Shown here in pieces: positions 6,385 through 6,396 of a stretch of DNA of 6,396 nt. The position numbers and the translations under genes were made by a program. The notes beneath the pieces are model-generated. The model was not told the origin of the DNA and made no database searches. It saw only the letters and a program-made list of their open reading frames with translations. The stretch spans positions 1-6,396 of the forward strand of contig CANNLB010000173.1 in NCBI GenBank assembly GCA_947505565.1, given 5' to 3'. Numbering within the stretch: the first letter of the stretch is position 1; every line of letters starts with the position of its first letter. Source of the stretch: Acidobacteriota bacterium. Lineage in GTDB: Bacteria; Acidobacteriota; Terriglobia; Bryobacterales; Bryobacteraceae.

Positions 6385-6396
6385 TTCGCATGGTCT

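Overview
The window looks like a chromosomal segment of an Acidobacteriota bacterium, probably near Solibacter/Bryobacter. This is inferred from gene content, not from a marker gene. The right-hand gene matches the acidobacterial VWFA-related family. The left half carries the DUF1549/DUF1553 plus DUF1501 pair typical of Planctomycetes, Verrucomicrobia and Solibacter-type Acidobacteria. Base composition is GC-rich. I see no rRNA, tRNA, CRISPR array, insertion sequence or phage gene.

Left half, minus strand (4008 down to 1): a tight three-gene operon read right to left. It begins with a cytosolic Gfo/Idh/MocA-family NAD(P)-dependent oxidoreductase (2866-4008). After an 8-nt gap comes an exported, haem-c-type PSCyt1/DUF1549/DUF1553 protein (776-2857). 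An 11-nt overlap leads into a Tat-exported DUF1501 protein (1-786), whose C-terminal part lies beyond the window. The pairing suggests uptake or breakdown of a sugar-like or other organic substrate, with envelope DUF1501/DUF1549 proteins and a cytosolic dehydrogenase. The substrate cannot be read from the sequence.

Centre (4009-4053): a short divergent intergenic region. It holds a candidate promoter for the minus-strand operon, placed so that the transcript would be almost leaderless.

Right half, plus strand: a small two-helix membrane protein of unknown function (4054-4332), a rhomboid intramembrane serine protease with all catalytic residues (4396-5160), and 16 nt later a secreted VWFA-related protein with an altered metal-binding site (5177-6313). 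Rhomboid and VWFA genes are very probably co-transcribed; the small membrane gene may be too. The last 83 bases hold no gene but contain a good promoter-like sequence pointing out of the window.

No clearly new system is proven here. The points most worth a second look are the extra domain inside the DUF1553 region, the degenerate MIDAS of the VWFA protein next to a rhomboid protease, and the outward promoter at the right end.
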